Shown piece by piece: positions 28,371 to 37,820 of a DNA stretch of 51,659 nucleotides. The DNA is taken from assembly GCA_030374735.1 (NCBI GenBank), contig JASCIV010000084.1, forward strand, positions 1 through 51,659, written 5' to 3'. The notes beneath the pieces are model-generated. The model saw only the letters and a list, made by a program, of their open reading frames with translations, was not told the DNA's origin and did no database searches. A program made the translations under genes and the position numbers. The stretch is from Gracilaria caudata (lineage: Eukaryota > Rhodophyta > Florideophyceae > Gracilariales > Gracilariaceae). Positions within the stretch are counted from its first letter, which is position 1, and every line of letters starts with the position of its first letter.

Positions 28371-30458
28371 TCAGTTCACAAGCTCAGCGGCCTTAGTGGG
28401 GAGATCGAAACGCACCCTGTGCAAATGCCTGTTCATGTCCAGCACCTTCGTACGAGCATGAGCAAAGCGATGGTTGTCGAACACTATCACACACTGCTCC
28501 GGTACCACAAACTCGTTATTGAGGCACGCCGGCTCTAGAACGTTGCAAAACTTTTCAAACGCAGTCCAAAACGTTTTCTGGTCGGAGGCACTCAGGTGCT
28601 CGGTCATCACGATATCTTTGCGGAATCGGGCACGACTGTCAGACATTAATACGGGTGCTAAAGTGTCGTCTTCGCCGCTCTTCTTGAATTCCGGAGGCAC
28701 CTTCCATTTCGGTTTAATCGTTCGCAGCGCCTCCACGTCCTCCTCCTTCATTTGCTTCACCACATCGGCAATGCGAGCCATCGAGAAGAAGCCTCCACCA
28801 TGGCGGTCCGCGTGTATAACGGACATTGCCACGAATCGAGGGGGGGTTGCTTCAAAGGAAGCATCGGTGTGAATCTCGAATGGGTTGGAAGTATGAGATC
28901 TTGCATCACTTTTCGTCCAGTTCTTACGTGGTTTAACATCCCACACATCACCTTCGACATCGCTATGTCGACGAGTCTGCGCCCCGAGTCCGACCTTCAA
29001 GAAATATCTTAAAGCGTCCCTACACCCAACACGTTCGTCAACACCAACGACTGCCAGACCCTCTCGGATCAAAGACTTCATGATCTTGGGGAAATCTGCG
29101 GTTCGAAGGGTCGATGCAAATGAACGTGTGGAGGCTGGGATTTGTTCAACTTGCCACGCGGGGAAAATTGGTACACCACCTCCGGTCAATGAGACGATGT
29201 CGCCATCGTTGGCACGGTAAAGTCCAGGGCCGTAGTATACGCCATCTAAACTGAGAAGCGATGCCACAATGCTCAGGGGCTTGACAATGCCTTCTTGATT
29301 CATTACTTCGAGAGGCATCTGCACCAGGAACGGCTGGAGGACGTGTGGAGATGTCTTGACAGCCTTCACTGCGAGCTCAAGAAATTCTTTCCTAGAGTTT
29401 TGATGCTTTTCCATGATAATGCCTTCTCCCTTCCCAGCAAGGCAAGGTTTGAGAACAAGTGACGGGAATCTTTTCTGCACAAATTCCTGTAAGACGTCGG
29501 ATCCGACAAATGTTGGAATGATGTGTCGTTGCAAAATAGACAAAGTCTTAGCTTTCAACGGTAGCATCCCAGATCGAAGAACATACAACATTCTCTTATC
29601 GTGCACAAGAAAGATTGTCCTCAAATCGTTCAAAGTACGTCCTTTTGCCGACAATAAAGTCACTGCCTTCAACACGTCATCACTCAATTGAACAAATTCG
29701 TGTTGGCGCATTTGCAAAATGCAGGAACGAATTTCGGTTACCTTCTTCTCGCTCTCCTTGACAAACAGTCCAATGTGCGGAGCACCATTGCAGACCAGAT
29801 CATCTGGATGACAAATTCGGACATTTACACCAGTTGAATGCTCCAAGACATGGAGGTCATGCAGAGGCTCTCCAGCCGTGACGATCCAAATGGTATCCAC
29901 ATGATGATGATCATCAGTTGCACAAAGCCTCTTACTTAGGTCTTCAATGATCCTTGGGGTGTAGCTCACAGCGCAGAAGCCTAACTCGGCATATATGGAC
30001 GATGAATCCATACACTCTTCATGAAGAGCCTTGGTGGCATAGGACGAGAGGTAAACTCCATTCAATGGGTACCTGGCATTTATCTCACAGATATTCAGCA
30101 TGCCGTCCGTATCGATGAGCAGATCTGGCCTTACACATCCTATCTTGTACTCGAAATCCTTCAAGACACGTAAAGAAGAGGCAATTTTCGGATGTATGTC
30201 AAAGATGTTTTGCAGACGGCGGTCTGTGTACCACTGCGCTACTGCGGCGTTCAGACCCTCAGTTAGCGCTTCATGCACCCTTATATACTGATCCATTAGA
30301 CCTCGATTCACAACAAATGGGGACGGAGAAGTCTGAGCCATCGCACCATCAATAGTTTTTCCCAACGTGTGTTTCATTGCGCGGGAAGTCATTCTGTGGG
30401 ATGCTTTCATTCCTCGAGTAATGGAAGTGTCATCGAGTGGCAAAGCGTTTGGTTTCAT
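28371..30458 (-). CDS. Fusion: ATP-grasp-like domain + TauD-type Fe(II)/2-oxoglutarate dioxygenase
   Basis: A 695-residue protein with two enzyme-like parts. The N-terminal half (about 40-480) resembles circularly permuted ATP-grasp ligases: VRPDLLIDTDGMLNICEINA near residue 140, and a nucleotide-loop stretch SLVLKPCLAGKGEGIIM near 335, followed by HVLQPFLV. The C-terminal part (about 490-690) is a TauD/clavaminate-synthase-like oxygenase: iron ligands HTD in NPFEIHTDASF (about 529), a second His and the 2-oxoglutarate Arg in VIVFDNHRFAHART (about 665), and the closing HRVRFDLP. The pair suggests ATP-driven bond formation coupled to oxidation of an amino-acid-like substrate, as in specialised metabolism (inference). 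The frame is open to 30650 without ATG, so the start is the ATG at 30458. It is intronless and has a good TATA box. Confidence 0.75.
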   Translation of the reverse strand: MKPNALPLDDTSITRGMKASHRMTSRAMKHTLGKTIDGAMAQTSPSPFVVNRGLMDQYIRVHEALTEGLNAAVAQWYTDRRLQNIFDIHPKIASSLRVLKDFEYKIGCVRPDLLIDTDGMLNICEINARYPLNGVYLSSYATKALHEECMDSSSIYAELGFCAVSYTPRIIEDLSKRLCATDDHHHVDTIWIVTAGEPLHDLHVLEHSTGVNVRICHPDDLVCNGAPHIGLFVKESEKKVTEIRSCILQMRQHEFVQLSDDVLKAVTLLSAKGRTLNDLRTIFLVHDKRMLYVLRSGMLPLKAKTLSILQRHIIPTFVGSDVLQEFVQKRFPSLVLKPCLAGKGEGIIMEKHQNSRKEFLELAVKAVKTSPHVLQPFLVQMPLEVMNQEGIVKPLSIVASLLSLDGVYYGPGLYRANDGDIVSLTGGGVPIFPAWQVEQIPASTRSFASTLRTADFPKIMKSLIREGLAVVGVDERVGCRDALRYFLKVGLGAQTRRHSDVEGDVWDVKPRKNWTKSDARSHTSNPFEIHTDASFEATPPRFVAMSVIHADRHGGGFFSMARIADVVKQMKEEDVEALRTIKPKWKVPPEFKKSGEDDTLAPVLMSDSRARFRKDIVMTEHLSASDQKTFWTAFEKFCNVLEPACLNNEFVVPEQCVIVFDNHRFAHARTKVLDMNRHLHRVRFDLPTKAAELVN

Positions 30459-30570
30459 ATTGGGTACGTGACTTGGTAAAAGGCTTAGCAGTGCCGGCAA
30501 TGTTGTTGTGAGTCGGGTTGTGATTTGGAGATGATTTCCCCTTCGCTCACTGCCGTTCCGGCGTTGTGGC

Positions 30571-30580
30571 CTTTTATAGT
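30571..30580 (-). promoter_or_regulatory. TATA box of the ATP-grasp/TauD gene
   Basis: ACTATAAAAG on the minus strand, 113 bp upstream of the ATG; close to the consensus TATAAAAG. Confidence 0.65.
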
Positions 30581-30857
30581 GCCTCGTTGAAGCTGGGGTT
30601 CTGAAGTGCTGTTTGGAAGAGTCATAACAGTGTGATATTGCTTCTCGCAAACTGCAAGGAAAATGGATGCAGATGTTAGGGGTTGACCCCAGGTCAGGAT
30701 TATTGTTCAGAACGGATGCAAACTTCTCTACCCATATTGTTGATTGGCTCAGGCACTGTTATTCTCTGCAATGATTGTGCCGTAGCATAGAGGGGAATTT
30801 GCTGTGCTGGAGGAAGTACAGGTAGTGCGGCAAGTGTCAATTTGTTGATGTGATAGA

Positions 30858-31256
30858 TTATACAGGTTCTGTGCTCCGAGTGCCACGTCGCTCATGGAAT
30901 GTGGCTTCCGGGCGTGAAGGGAGACATGCACACACGACACGAGGTGTAGCAAACCTTGGAAGCAGACAAAGCCGTAGGCTTTGTCTAGTTTTCAGCTCTG
31001 CTTCCATGGTTTGTATTTCAGCTGCATATGTGTCACACAATTTGCGTGACCATGTTACAGCCGAAATTCGGGCTTGTCTGGGCATGATACTGTACACGTC
31101 GAATCTACATTGCACTGCACGTGAAGCGCAATTTGGCTTTTTCCGTGGAAAGCCACGCCAACGGTTGAAGGCTTCAAAATCAGGCAAGATTGTCTTGCCA
31201 TAAAATATTATTTGGCTCTGGCGGCCGGCTCGTAAAGGCTTTAATTGCTCTCTCAT
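30858..31256 (-). CDS. Hypothetical protein, 132 codons
   Basis: An ATG-initiated frame without stop over 132 codons in an otherwise empty region. The middle part (ISAVTWSRKLCDTYAAEIQ, MEAELKT) looks protein-like and weakly helical; the ends do not. I recognise no family. A perfect 10-bp hairpin (30964-30986) lies inside the frame. It may be a chance frame. Confidence 0.25.
   Translation of the reverse strand: MREQLKPLRAGRQSQIIFYGKTILPDFEAFNRWRGFPRKKPNCASRAVQCRFDVYSIMPRQARISAVTWSRKLCDTYAAEIQTMEAELKTRQSLRLCLLPRFATPRVVCACLPSRPEATFHERRGTRSTEPV
30964..30986. repeat. Perfect 10-bp hairpin
   Basis: AGACAAAGCC and GGCTTTGTCT flank a 3-base loop, GTA. It is a strong stem-loop in either strand. Confidence 0.85.
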
Positions 31257-31347
31257 GGCAACAACGGCAACGGCCGGGCAGAGATGTGGCCCATCAACAT
31301 GGATCCCGTTCCCGTCAAAAGCGCAAACTCAGGCGAGATTATCAGCT

Positions 31348-31396
31348 TACCCTTCGCTACGATTCGTAAAACTTTGACGAATCGTAACGAAGGGTA
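31348..31396. repeat. Inverted repeat, 20-bp arms
   Basis: Arms at 31348-31367 (starts TACCCTTCG) and 31377-31396 (ends CGAAGGGTA) match at 19 of 20 positions around a 9-base spacer. The core ACCCTTCGTA recurs alone at about 28211 and 32376. Confidence 0.85.
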
Positions 31397-31481
31397 GGAA
31401 GCCCTACTTGAAGTTTACAAGGAAGTTCTTAGTCTTACACTACTACTGTGCGTTTTAAGTTAAAAACCAAAAAAATTATTG

Positions 31482-31549
31482 CGGACGTATCTGACAGCTT
31501 CCGTCAGACCAGAAGCTTGAAAAATTCCGTATCGATACAGATACGTCCG
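31482..31549. repeat. Inverted repeat, 12-bp arms with nested stem
   Basis: CGGACGTATCTG (31482-31493) is repeated inverted at 31538-31549. Between them lie further complementary pieces (CAGCTTC and GAAGCTTG), so the whole can form a branched stem. Confidence 0.8.
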
Positions 31550-32735
31550 TAACTTTTCGTTTTTTTTTGTTTCCGTGTGCGGCCGGCCGCAGCGAGCGGA
31601 AGGTCCTGATCATCCTCTTAACCCCTTGGCCGTACGCGTACGGGTATTTCCCGACACCGCCCTTAACGCACACAGTGAAGGACAACAGTTATCCTTCTAT
31701 CCAAGCGTTTACTCCGTCTCCGTGGAACGGCCGGTTTACACGCACTTTCTGCGAGAAAGTTTCTGGGCGTAACAGTTCAACATCAAACTTGTACCGCGGG
31801 AGAGAAATCTAGGGTGTGCGTTTTTGCACAAGAGATAAATCGGCGGCCCTTCATCCGTTTTCTAATTTCTTTAGTGCAACTGAAAGCTCCAACTCTTAGC
31901 TTTCAAATGATGTACTGCGCGTTGTAGACGATTATAAGACTGCGTAACTATTAAAGAAAAAGGCAACCTTCCCGAACAGCCTCAAAAATGCATACGACTC
32001 AAAAGTGCAACATGTCATACAGCTGCAAAAAAGCCACAAAAACCGAGCTAGCACCATGACGAGCTTCAGTATTGTTTGTCTGCACGACAAAGACACTCCA
32101 TGATCTTGTACTTTGGAGTGCGTGGTTTTGGCTCAATTGAATGCTTTCATTTTCGCTGCAATCGCTAGCGATGACAGTTTGGCGTTGTATTGCAAAGAAT
32201 TAGGGAGATTGGTTCATAGGTTGTTGAGTAAAACGATGTAGGTTGAAGGTCACGAAGAAAACGTGAAGCCTTTTTTCTGAAATCGTGCTTCAGTGTAAAC
32301 TATGAAAGGACACATTTGAAATTTTGGTGCAGGTTTGATGTTAAACTGTTATCTGGACTACCAAGGTAGATTCTACCCTTCGTAGAGCTACCACCAGGCG
32401 ATACCGTATCGGGATGTGGAAACCCTTGTAATAATCAGTTCCGAAAATACAATCGAAAAAGTGCTCGCCTGCGTGTGACGACACGTGGCAGCAACCGCGT
32501 TCAGCCACAGATCGCGCGCGTGGCGGGGCCGCCGACGGCGGCGCCAGTGCGAAAGAGAATCGGAGAATCAGTTGACGGGACGAGCACCAGAATTGGGCGA
32601 AATCGAGCCTTGCTAGTTGCGCTGCAAGGCGTGCGGTAGTTGAGTGGGTTTATAAGTGTCAGCACTATCAAAAGTGAGCTAATGGAGGCACATAATGGAG
32701 TAGCGTAACGTGAAAAAAAGTGTAGCTAGAGAGCT

Positions 32736-33239
32736 CTAAAACACCGTCATCCATCTGGCGCGCTGCGCGTCGTTGGCGGCGCTGTTGGGGCTGCTGACTG
32801 CCAGACGGTGTCGTAACTTGTCGTGTTGCTCCTCGAAGTGTTCAACGATATCGGCTAACACGGTGCATTGATCCATACTAGCCTGCGCATGCAGCGCCTG
32901 TAGACGCTGCAAGTCAGGCGTAGACAGCAATTGCTCATGTTCCTTGAGCTGCTGATCAACGTCACACAGAAATTTGATGAGTTCAAAATCGCGCAACAGC
33001 TGATCGGATTTGGTATTTGTTAGCGTGTGTTTGGAGGAGGGGGAAGAATGAGAACAAGTTGGAGTTGAGCAGCAGCTGTTTGACGGCGATGTAATTGTGA
33101 GCGCGGGTTGTTTGGAAGCCATGGCTGACGAAGACGAGGACGCTTTGGGCTTGTTGACAGACGAAGCGCCGGAATGACGCGCGTTGTTTGAAGTAGGGGA
33201 GGTCTCGAAACCAAGCCACTGTCCAAGCATCGCCATCAT
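32736..33239 (-). CDS. Hypothetical Ser-rich protein with coiled-coil C-terminus
   Basis: A 167-residue protein starting at the double ATG at 33239. Residues about 15-80 are rich in Ser, Thr, Pro and Asn and probably disordered. Residues about 85-150 form a likely amphipathic helix or coiled coil (FLCDVDQQLKEHEQLLST, VEHFEEQHDKLRHRL). The end (DAQRARWMTVF) is short and hydrophobic. The balance of composition, with clear low-complexity and helical parts, argues for a real gene, but I recognise no family. It is divergent from the expansin-like gene, with 1.2 kb of repeat-rich DNA between them. Confidence 0.5.
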   Translation of the reverse strand: MMAMLGQWLGFETSPTSNNARHSGASSVNKPKASSSSSAMASKQPALTITSPSNSCCSTPTCSHSSPSSKHTLTNTKSDQLLRDFELIKFLCDVDQQLKEHEQLLSTPDLQRLQALHAQASMDQCTVLADIVEHFEEQHDKLRHRLAVSSPNSAANDAQRARWMTVF

Positions 33240-33650
33240 CGGGGCTCGGCCAGCAAGTGGAGACACGAATTGCACGTCAAAAGCGCGTGGGCCGCGCGCA
33301 CAAAAGCGAGGCGCAGGCGCGAGGAAAGCAGGAGAGACTCTCTAGAGCCAAGCTGATAATGGGCAGGGTGAAGTGTCAGGCAGCCGCAGCGCACACGACA
33401 GATGTTATGAAGCAAGGCACGGACGATGGCGGCGGGCGGTACGACGGATGAGTCGGAGTATACGGCGCATGTAACCGCACGACGGGCGTTCAAATTGCAA
33501 GCACCAGCCACAAGCCGCGAAGATTCGCCCAATGTGCGATGTGAATGGATAAGTAGCCGCCGACGCTGTCAGAAACAGCGCACCTCTCCGCGCTTCTGAA
33601 TTGATTTCGGCCGCGTGCTCCGCAATTATTACGCCTCCACAACACGCGAG

Positions 33651-33723
33651 ACCGCACCAGCAGCGCGCGCCGCGCACCAGCAGCGCGCGCAGCGCACCAG
33701 CAGCGCGCGCAGCGCCCCAGCGG
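33651..33723. repeat. 20-bp tandem repeat, about 3.5 copies
   Basis: The unit CGCACCAGCAGCGCGCGC plus two variable bases is repeated with a 20-bp period. The copies differ at a few positions. Confidence 0.85.
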
Positions 33724-34271
33724 TGTACCGCGTGTACATCGAGCACACGTCGCGCACGCGTCGCAGCGCAGCGCAGCGCAGCGCGTGGTGTCGGCCGCCG
33801 CGTGGCAGCTTGGTCAACCGCAGTTTTCCGCGCTTCGCAGCCACGAGCCGCGGCACGTGTTTATCTACTTTGCAAATGCGCGCACGTCAAGCAAGCGCGC
33901 CGTTGAAGCTGGTGCTCATGTGCGCCTGAATCTGCGCTGACCCTGCCACGTAGAGCCGTCTGCGCGCGGCGCTGTCCGCGGAAAGCCGCCGTTTCAAACG
34001 CGCGCGCGCGTGCCCGTGCGTGGCTACGTTCAGCTGTCCGTCGTTGGAACCGGTATGATACTCATACTATGATTTGCAGACGCTCTCGCATCAGATATTG
34101 TGCCCCTGCTGGAGCGTTCCTCACCTGGTGCGTCGCTGTGGCGGCGCCACGCGGCTGTCGGTGCCGATGTGAGGTGTCCCGTGTCGCTCTCTCAGATTCA
34201 TTGCGTTCAATGAATGCTTGCCTTCGTTGCTTGTTCCGACAGCGGGCAGTATCGTCATTGCGCGCGCCTTG

Positions 34272-34281
34272 CCTATAAATA
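34272..34281 (+). promoter_or_regulatory. TATA box of the expansin-like gene
   Basis: CCTATAAATA, about 155 bp upstream of the ATG; a near-perfect match to the consensus. Confidence 0.65.
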
Positions 34282-34433
34282 CTGCCCGCTTCTCGTCCCT
34301 GCTCTCCGATGTTGTAGACGTACCCCGGGCCATCGCATTGCTTGCTGCTCTCGCAAGCCAATTTCTTTATCCCTGCACCCATCCCTCCTCAACGTAATAC
34401 ACCGGTTTCCTGCAGCTCTCTTCACTTCAAAGC

Positions 34434-35303
34434 ATGGCATCCTCTACCCTTACTTTCGTGTCGCTCCTCTTGTTGATCGGTGCATCGTGCGAAGCCTTCA
34501 ATTCTGCAGACTACTACCGTTCCTTCCACGGTGATGGTACTTACTATGGCTTCACCACCCAGGGAAACTGTGCCATCAGGGCACCCCTTCCTGCCATGTA
34601 TGCCGGCATGATGCCGGTGGCAATCAACAACGCGCAGTACGCCAACTCAGCCTCTTGTGGTGCCTGTCTTCAAGTCACTGGATACGGACAAGGTTCAGGA
34701 GCAAACCCAATTGTAGGCACCTTCAACGCTTACGTACATGACAGATGTCCCGAATGCAAATACGGAGACATCGATCTATCGAAGAGCGGCGACGGACGCT
34801 GGAAAGTATCTTGGAAGTTCATTCCTTGTCCTGGTGAATGGGTCTTCTTCCTGATGGAGGGCAGCAATCGTTTCTACATGAAGATGCAGCCGCGCGGCCT
34901 TAATACACCAGTGCAATCCATGAGTGTTGGCGGTCAATGGGGAACAAAGACGCAGGACAACTTCTTCATCTTTCAGAATGGAGGGGGCTTTCGATTCCCG
35001 CTTGCGGTCTCAATGAGAACCGTGAAGGGAAGCTGGGTAAATGTTCGGATGACTTACATGAAGCCTGACGGCGCAGTCTATCCTGCAGGATACACCACTG
35101 GTCGAAGCGCACCACCCGCGCCCGTTCCACAGCCACGCAGTCCGCCCAAGAGCTCCGGAGGCAATAAGAAATGCGTACCAAACTGGAAGGCGTGCACCGG
35201 ACCGAAGAACTATTGGGGGACTTCCAACTGCTGCAGTGGCAATTATCGATGCGTTGTGCCTGGAGAACGCACATTCGTTGGCAAACGCTGTGAGCCGAAG
35301 TAG
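34434..35303 (+). CDS. Secreted expansin-like protein with six-cysteine tail
   Basis: A 289-residue secreted protein. Residues 1-21 are a signal peptide (TLTFVSLLLLIGASCEA). A double-psi beta-barrel (about 25-125) follows, with GDGTYYGFTTQGNC, the cysteine pattern SCGACLQVTG and the acidic site DRCPECKYGDIDLSKSG, where the Asp matches the catalytic-type Asp of expansins and bacterial EXLX1. A second beta-sandwich domain (about 130-220) resembles the cellulose-binding expansin C-domain. A Pro/Ser linker leads to a final 45 residues with cysteines spaced C-x6-C-x11-CC-x5-C-x12-C, the order of a cystine knot. Expansins loosen cellulose networks without cutting them; red-algal walls contain cellulose. 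The tail is not part of ordinary expansins. It is intronless. Confidence 0.85.
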   Translation: MASSTLTFVSLLLLIGASCEAFNSADYYRSFHGDGTYYGFTTQGNCAIRAPLPAMYAGMMPVAINNAQYANSASCGACLQVTGYGQGSGANPIVGTFNAYVHDRCPECKYGDIDLSKSGDGRWKVSWKFIPCPGEWVFFLMEGSNRFYMKMQPRGLNTPVQSMSVGGQWGTKTQDNFFIFQNGGGFRFPLAVSMRTVKGSWVNVRMTYMKPDGAVYPAGYTTGRSAPPAPVPQPRSPPKSSGGNKKCVPNWKACTGPKNYWGTSNCCSGNYRCVVPGERTFVGKRCEPK

Positions 35304-36041
35304 ATGTAGAGCCTGTCTGAAGTCAAGGCAGTTTTAATCTTCGCGGTGCTTCTGTGGGACAGTTTGTTGTGGGGGGCTGAGCATGGCGACAGCCAATTCG
35401 CAACGGCGCTGCGTCTCGAGTCGAGCTGCCACGCGCCTCCATCGCGTGAACGGCGCACGTTGCCCAACGTGGAGCGCGCTCATGCTTCGGCGCTATTCGC
35501 GGTGAAATCTCGAGACAACGTGCTCACGCGTGGCTCGTGACAAACTCTCAATCAGCACCATCGATGCAAAATCAGAAACCGAACGCTCCCCTTCGCCTGT
35601 TAACAAGCGGCGGACGTTTGGCCTGAAGGGTAGACAACGTGTTTAGTGGGATGCTGAGAACCTTAGTGAACATAGCAGATACAGGACGGCGCTAGGCGTG
35701 GGTACAACGTGGGCGAAGCAGAGGGCTTGCTTGTGAGAAGCGGCACCGTCTCTTGTAAATAACCTTCCCGGCGGGGACGCCGCCTGTCTCGCCACGTGAC
35801 AGCTCAGTAAGCCAAAAACGCTTGAAGCGCTGCACAGCTGCACTCATTTCACGCCTGTCTGTCACAGGCTGTGACGACTACTCGTTGCGCTCGCAACTAC
35901 CTCCGTATGAGGGGGTGAGGGTGCGCAGCGTCTTTCCACGTCAACAGCCATCACCTCTCGCCGCCTCTGAGCAAACCTTCAAACCTGTTGTCTCAACAAC
36001 TTTGCTTCCAAGTCTGTTACAAATGTACAGCTTTACTACTG
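35304..36041. other. Convergent gene-free stretch
   Basis: 738 bp between the expansin-like gene and VPS23. I see no gene or notable repeat. Confidence 0.5.
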
Positions 36042-37227
36042 CTACGACGCAAACAGTGGCGTGGTTGGGCCGGACCTCATACGACGAAGCACCCCGTGTT
36101 CATCCATCTGCACTCTCTTCGACTTCTCAACCTCAAGCTTCTTCTTGAGCGCCCGCGGGAAGAATTGTTGCCGACTGATATCTCGCACATATTTCATATA
36201 AGCCTCCTGGTCAATCACGCCCTTCACAAAAGCTTCATCCAACTGGTCAAGCACGTCTGAAAACGCGCCGTCCTTCGCAATGCACATGCAGAGTTGATCA
36301 TCCAAAATATCCGAATACTCCAGGATATCATCTACATGAAGCTGGTCGTTGTGCTGCGTTTCTTCGTCACGCTTGTTGATCATGGTTTGCCACTGTAACA
36401 ACGCTTCTCTGTTGGCTTCTATTTGTTGCATCTCGCGACGAGTTTTGTCGAGTTGCAATGCTCTTAGTCTCATTTCCTTGGTCACGGATTGCCCGGATTG
36501 AACCATATCTTCTTTTTGTTTTAGAAGGTGACATATATCCATGATGGCCTCTTCACCTGCGTCATTAAAGCGCTCCGAAAGGCGTGTAGTAAGAATGGAA
36601 ATCAAGTGACGTCGCTCAGGTTCATTTGAAGCCGGCGCGGGAATAGTAGTTCTCTTATGCACGGGAGGCTCCACAGAAAACACACGGATCATGGCCACAA
36701 CAACGCCGTACAAATTGTACTGTGTTGGATCCCATTGTGCAAGGTAATGAGGCAAATATACTCTCCCCTCCGTATCAATGTGTGAATGGCGCGTTCGTAA
36801 CACCATGTCTGGTGTAGGTCGTACGTATGGAATGGGCGCATCGTTCGGATAGTGCGGGCGACACCAGATGGCGACGGGGATGTAATAGGTGACTTGGCGG
36901 TACTTGACTGGTATGACGCCATCTAGAATAACAAGTCGCATGGAATGGTTCGGTTCGATGGTGAAGTTATCTAGTTTTGGAACCAAACCGCGAAAATGAC
37001 GACAGCAATAATGGATGTCCCGCACTATGCGAGATTCTCGTTCCGGAGGATAACATCTTGCCTCTCGCTACTCACAAGGGTTTGGCACGCATCATTGTCA
37101 GAAAAGATGAAAGAAACAACGCGTTGATGACGGCTATGAGAGCGATGAAGCAGCAACTTACGACCAAGGCCTGAATATGACGAGGATTGCTGGTAGTAGG
37201 CGCCGCGGGAGCTTGAGGCCTCCACAT
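36042..37227 (-). CDS. VPS23: ESCRT-I subunit VPS23/TSG101, one intron
   Basis: Binds ubiquitinated cargo on endosomes as part of ESCRT-I. I read two exons, 37227-37162 (MWRPQAPAAPTTSNP...) and 37067-36042, with an intron GTAAGT...TAG of 94 nt joined in phase 0; an acceptor six bases further (37061) would also keep the frame. The product has 363 residues. A UEV domain (about 15-160) carries LDGVIPVKYRQVTYYIPV, YVRPTPDMV and VYLPHYLAQW. A coiled coil follows (about 215-260, KTRREMQQIEANREALLQW), then the C-terminal steadiness box (DVLDQLDEAFVKGVIDQ... and YMKYVRDISRQQF). The usual PTAP-rich linker is very short. The first exon was found by splice signals only and is less certain than the rest. 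Confidence 0.85.
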
Positions 37228-37820
37228 GCTGAAAGTGACGGCGGTGCGACGAACGGCCAGTCACGCCAATCGAGCCGCAGAAGAAACGATGGCTGTTGGA
37301 CGAAATCGGGCTCAGTCGCACGACCGGAAAGCTGCGAAAAACGACGCCGTGAAGCAGTACCGCAGTGGCGGGACGAATGCGCGGGGTGAAGCCTTAGGCT
37401 TTAGGGAAGGCATGTGTAGCCGCTTAGCTGCTGGAGAAGGACGCGCGTTGATTCGGTTGAGCGCGAAGCGCAACATGGCTGGAGCTGCGCGGCAGCAAGT
37501 GCTGGCTCGATGCCAACTCCGCAATAGCATCGCTGGCGCGCTCAAGCGCGCTTCCCTTCTGTGTGCGCACACGTTGAACACGCGTGTAGGTATGCCATGT
37601 TGTTGCTTGCGCCCCTGCCAGCTGTGTCCAACTGATTGGCGCGCCTCTCACCACCAGCCGCATCAACTGTGGCTGGTAGCGGTGCCAATCAGTTGCGCAC
37701 AGCTGGCACGTGAATCTGAGCGTGTTTAGATGTTTCTCTGCATCTCGATTATCGCGCCCAAGGCCCATGATGTGAATGGCATACGAAGGTACGACGGTAC
37801 TTGCTACTCAGCTCCCCGTC
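37228..37820. other. Divergent promoter of VPS23 and PrxQ with large inverted repeat
   Basis: A spacer of about 590 bp. A plus-strand frame crosses it (37226-37729) but looks non-coding. The main content is the long inverted repeat listed separately and a short palindrome, GTGTGCGCACAC, at about 37560. Confidence 0.5.
37617..37707. repeat. 91-bp imperfect inverted repeat
   Basis: Outer arms GCCAGCTGTG..CAACTGATTGGC and its inverse match at 22 of 24 positions, and an inner pair ACCAGCC/GGCTGGT extends the stem. The whole can fold into a long hairpin between two divergent genes. Confidence 0.85.

Larger units (their letters stand above)
31257..32735. other. Gene-free stretch with inverted repeats
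   Basis: About 1.5 kb with no protein-like frame but with two clustered inverted repeats (listed separately), a palindrome CCGTACGCGTACGG at about 31629-31642 and a T-rich tract at about 31561. The combination suggests remnants of small non-coding mobile elements. Confidence 0.4.
33240..34433. other. GC-rich spacer with tandem repeat and alternating CG tracts
   Basis: An intergenic region of 1.2 kb, very rich in GCGC. It holds the 20-bp tandem repeat listed separately, a CAGCG micro-repeat (about 33763-33784) and CGCGCGCGCG at about 34000-34010. The frames that cross it are products of the repeat composition. The end carries the expansin-like promoter. Confidence 0.6.

Noticed and set aside
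33601..33929. Two overlapping plus-strand frames of about 100 codons
   Set aside because: Produced by the 20-bp tandem repeat; translation is a low-complexity repeat.
37226..37729. 167-codon plus-strand frame
   Set aside because: Antisense to the VPS23 first exon and across the inverted repeat; no protein-like features.
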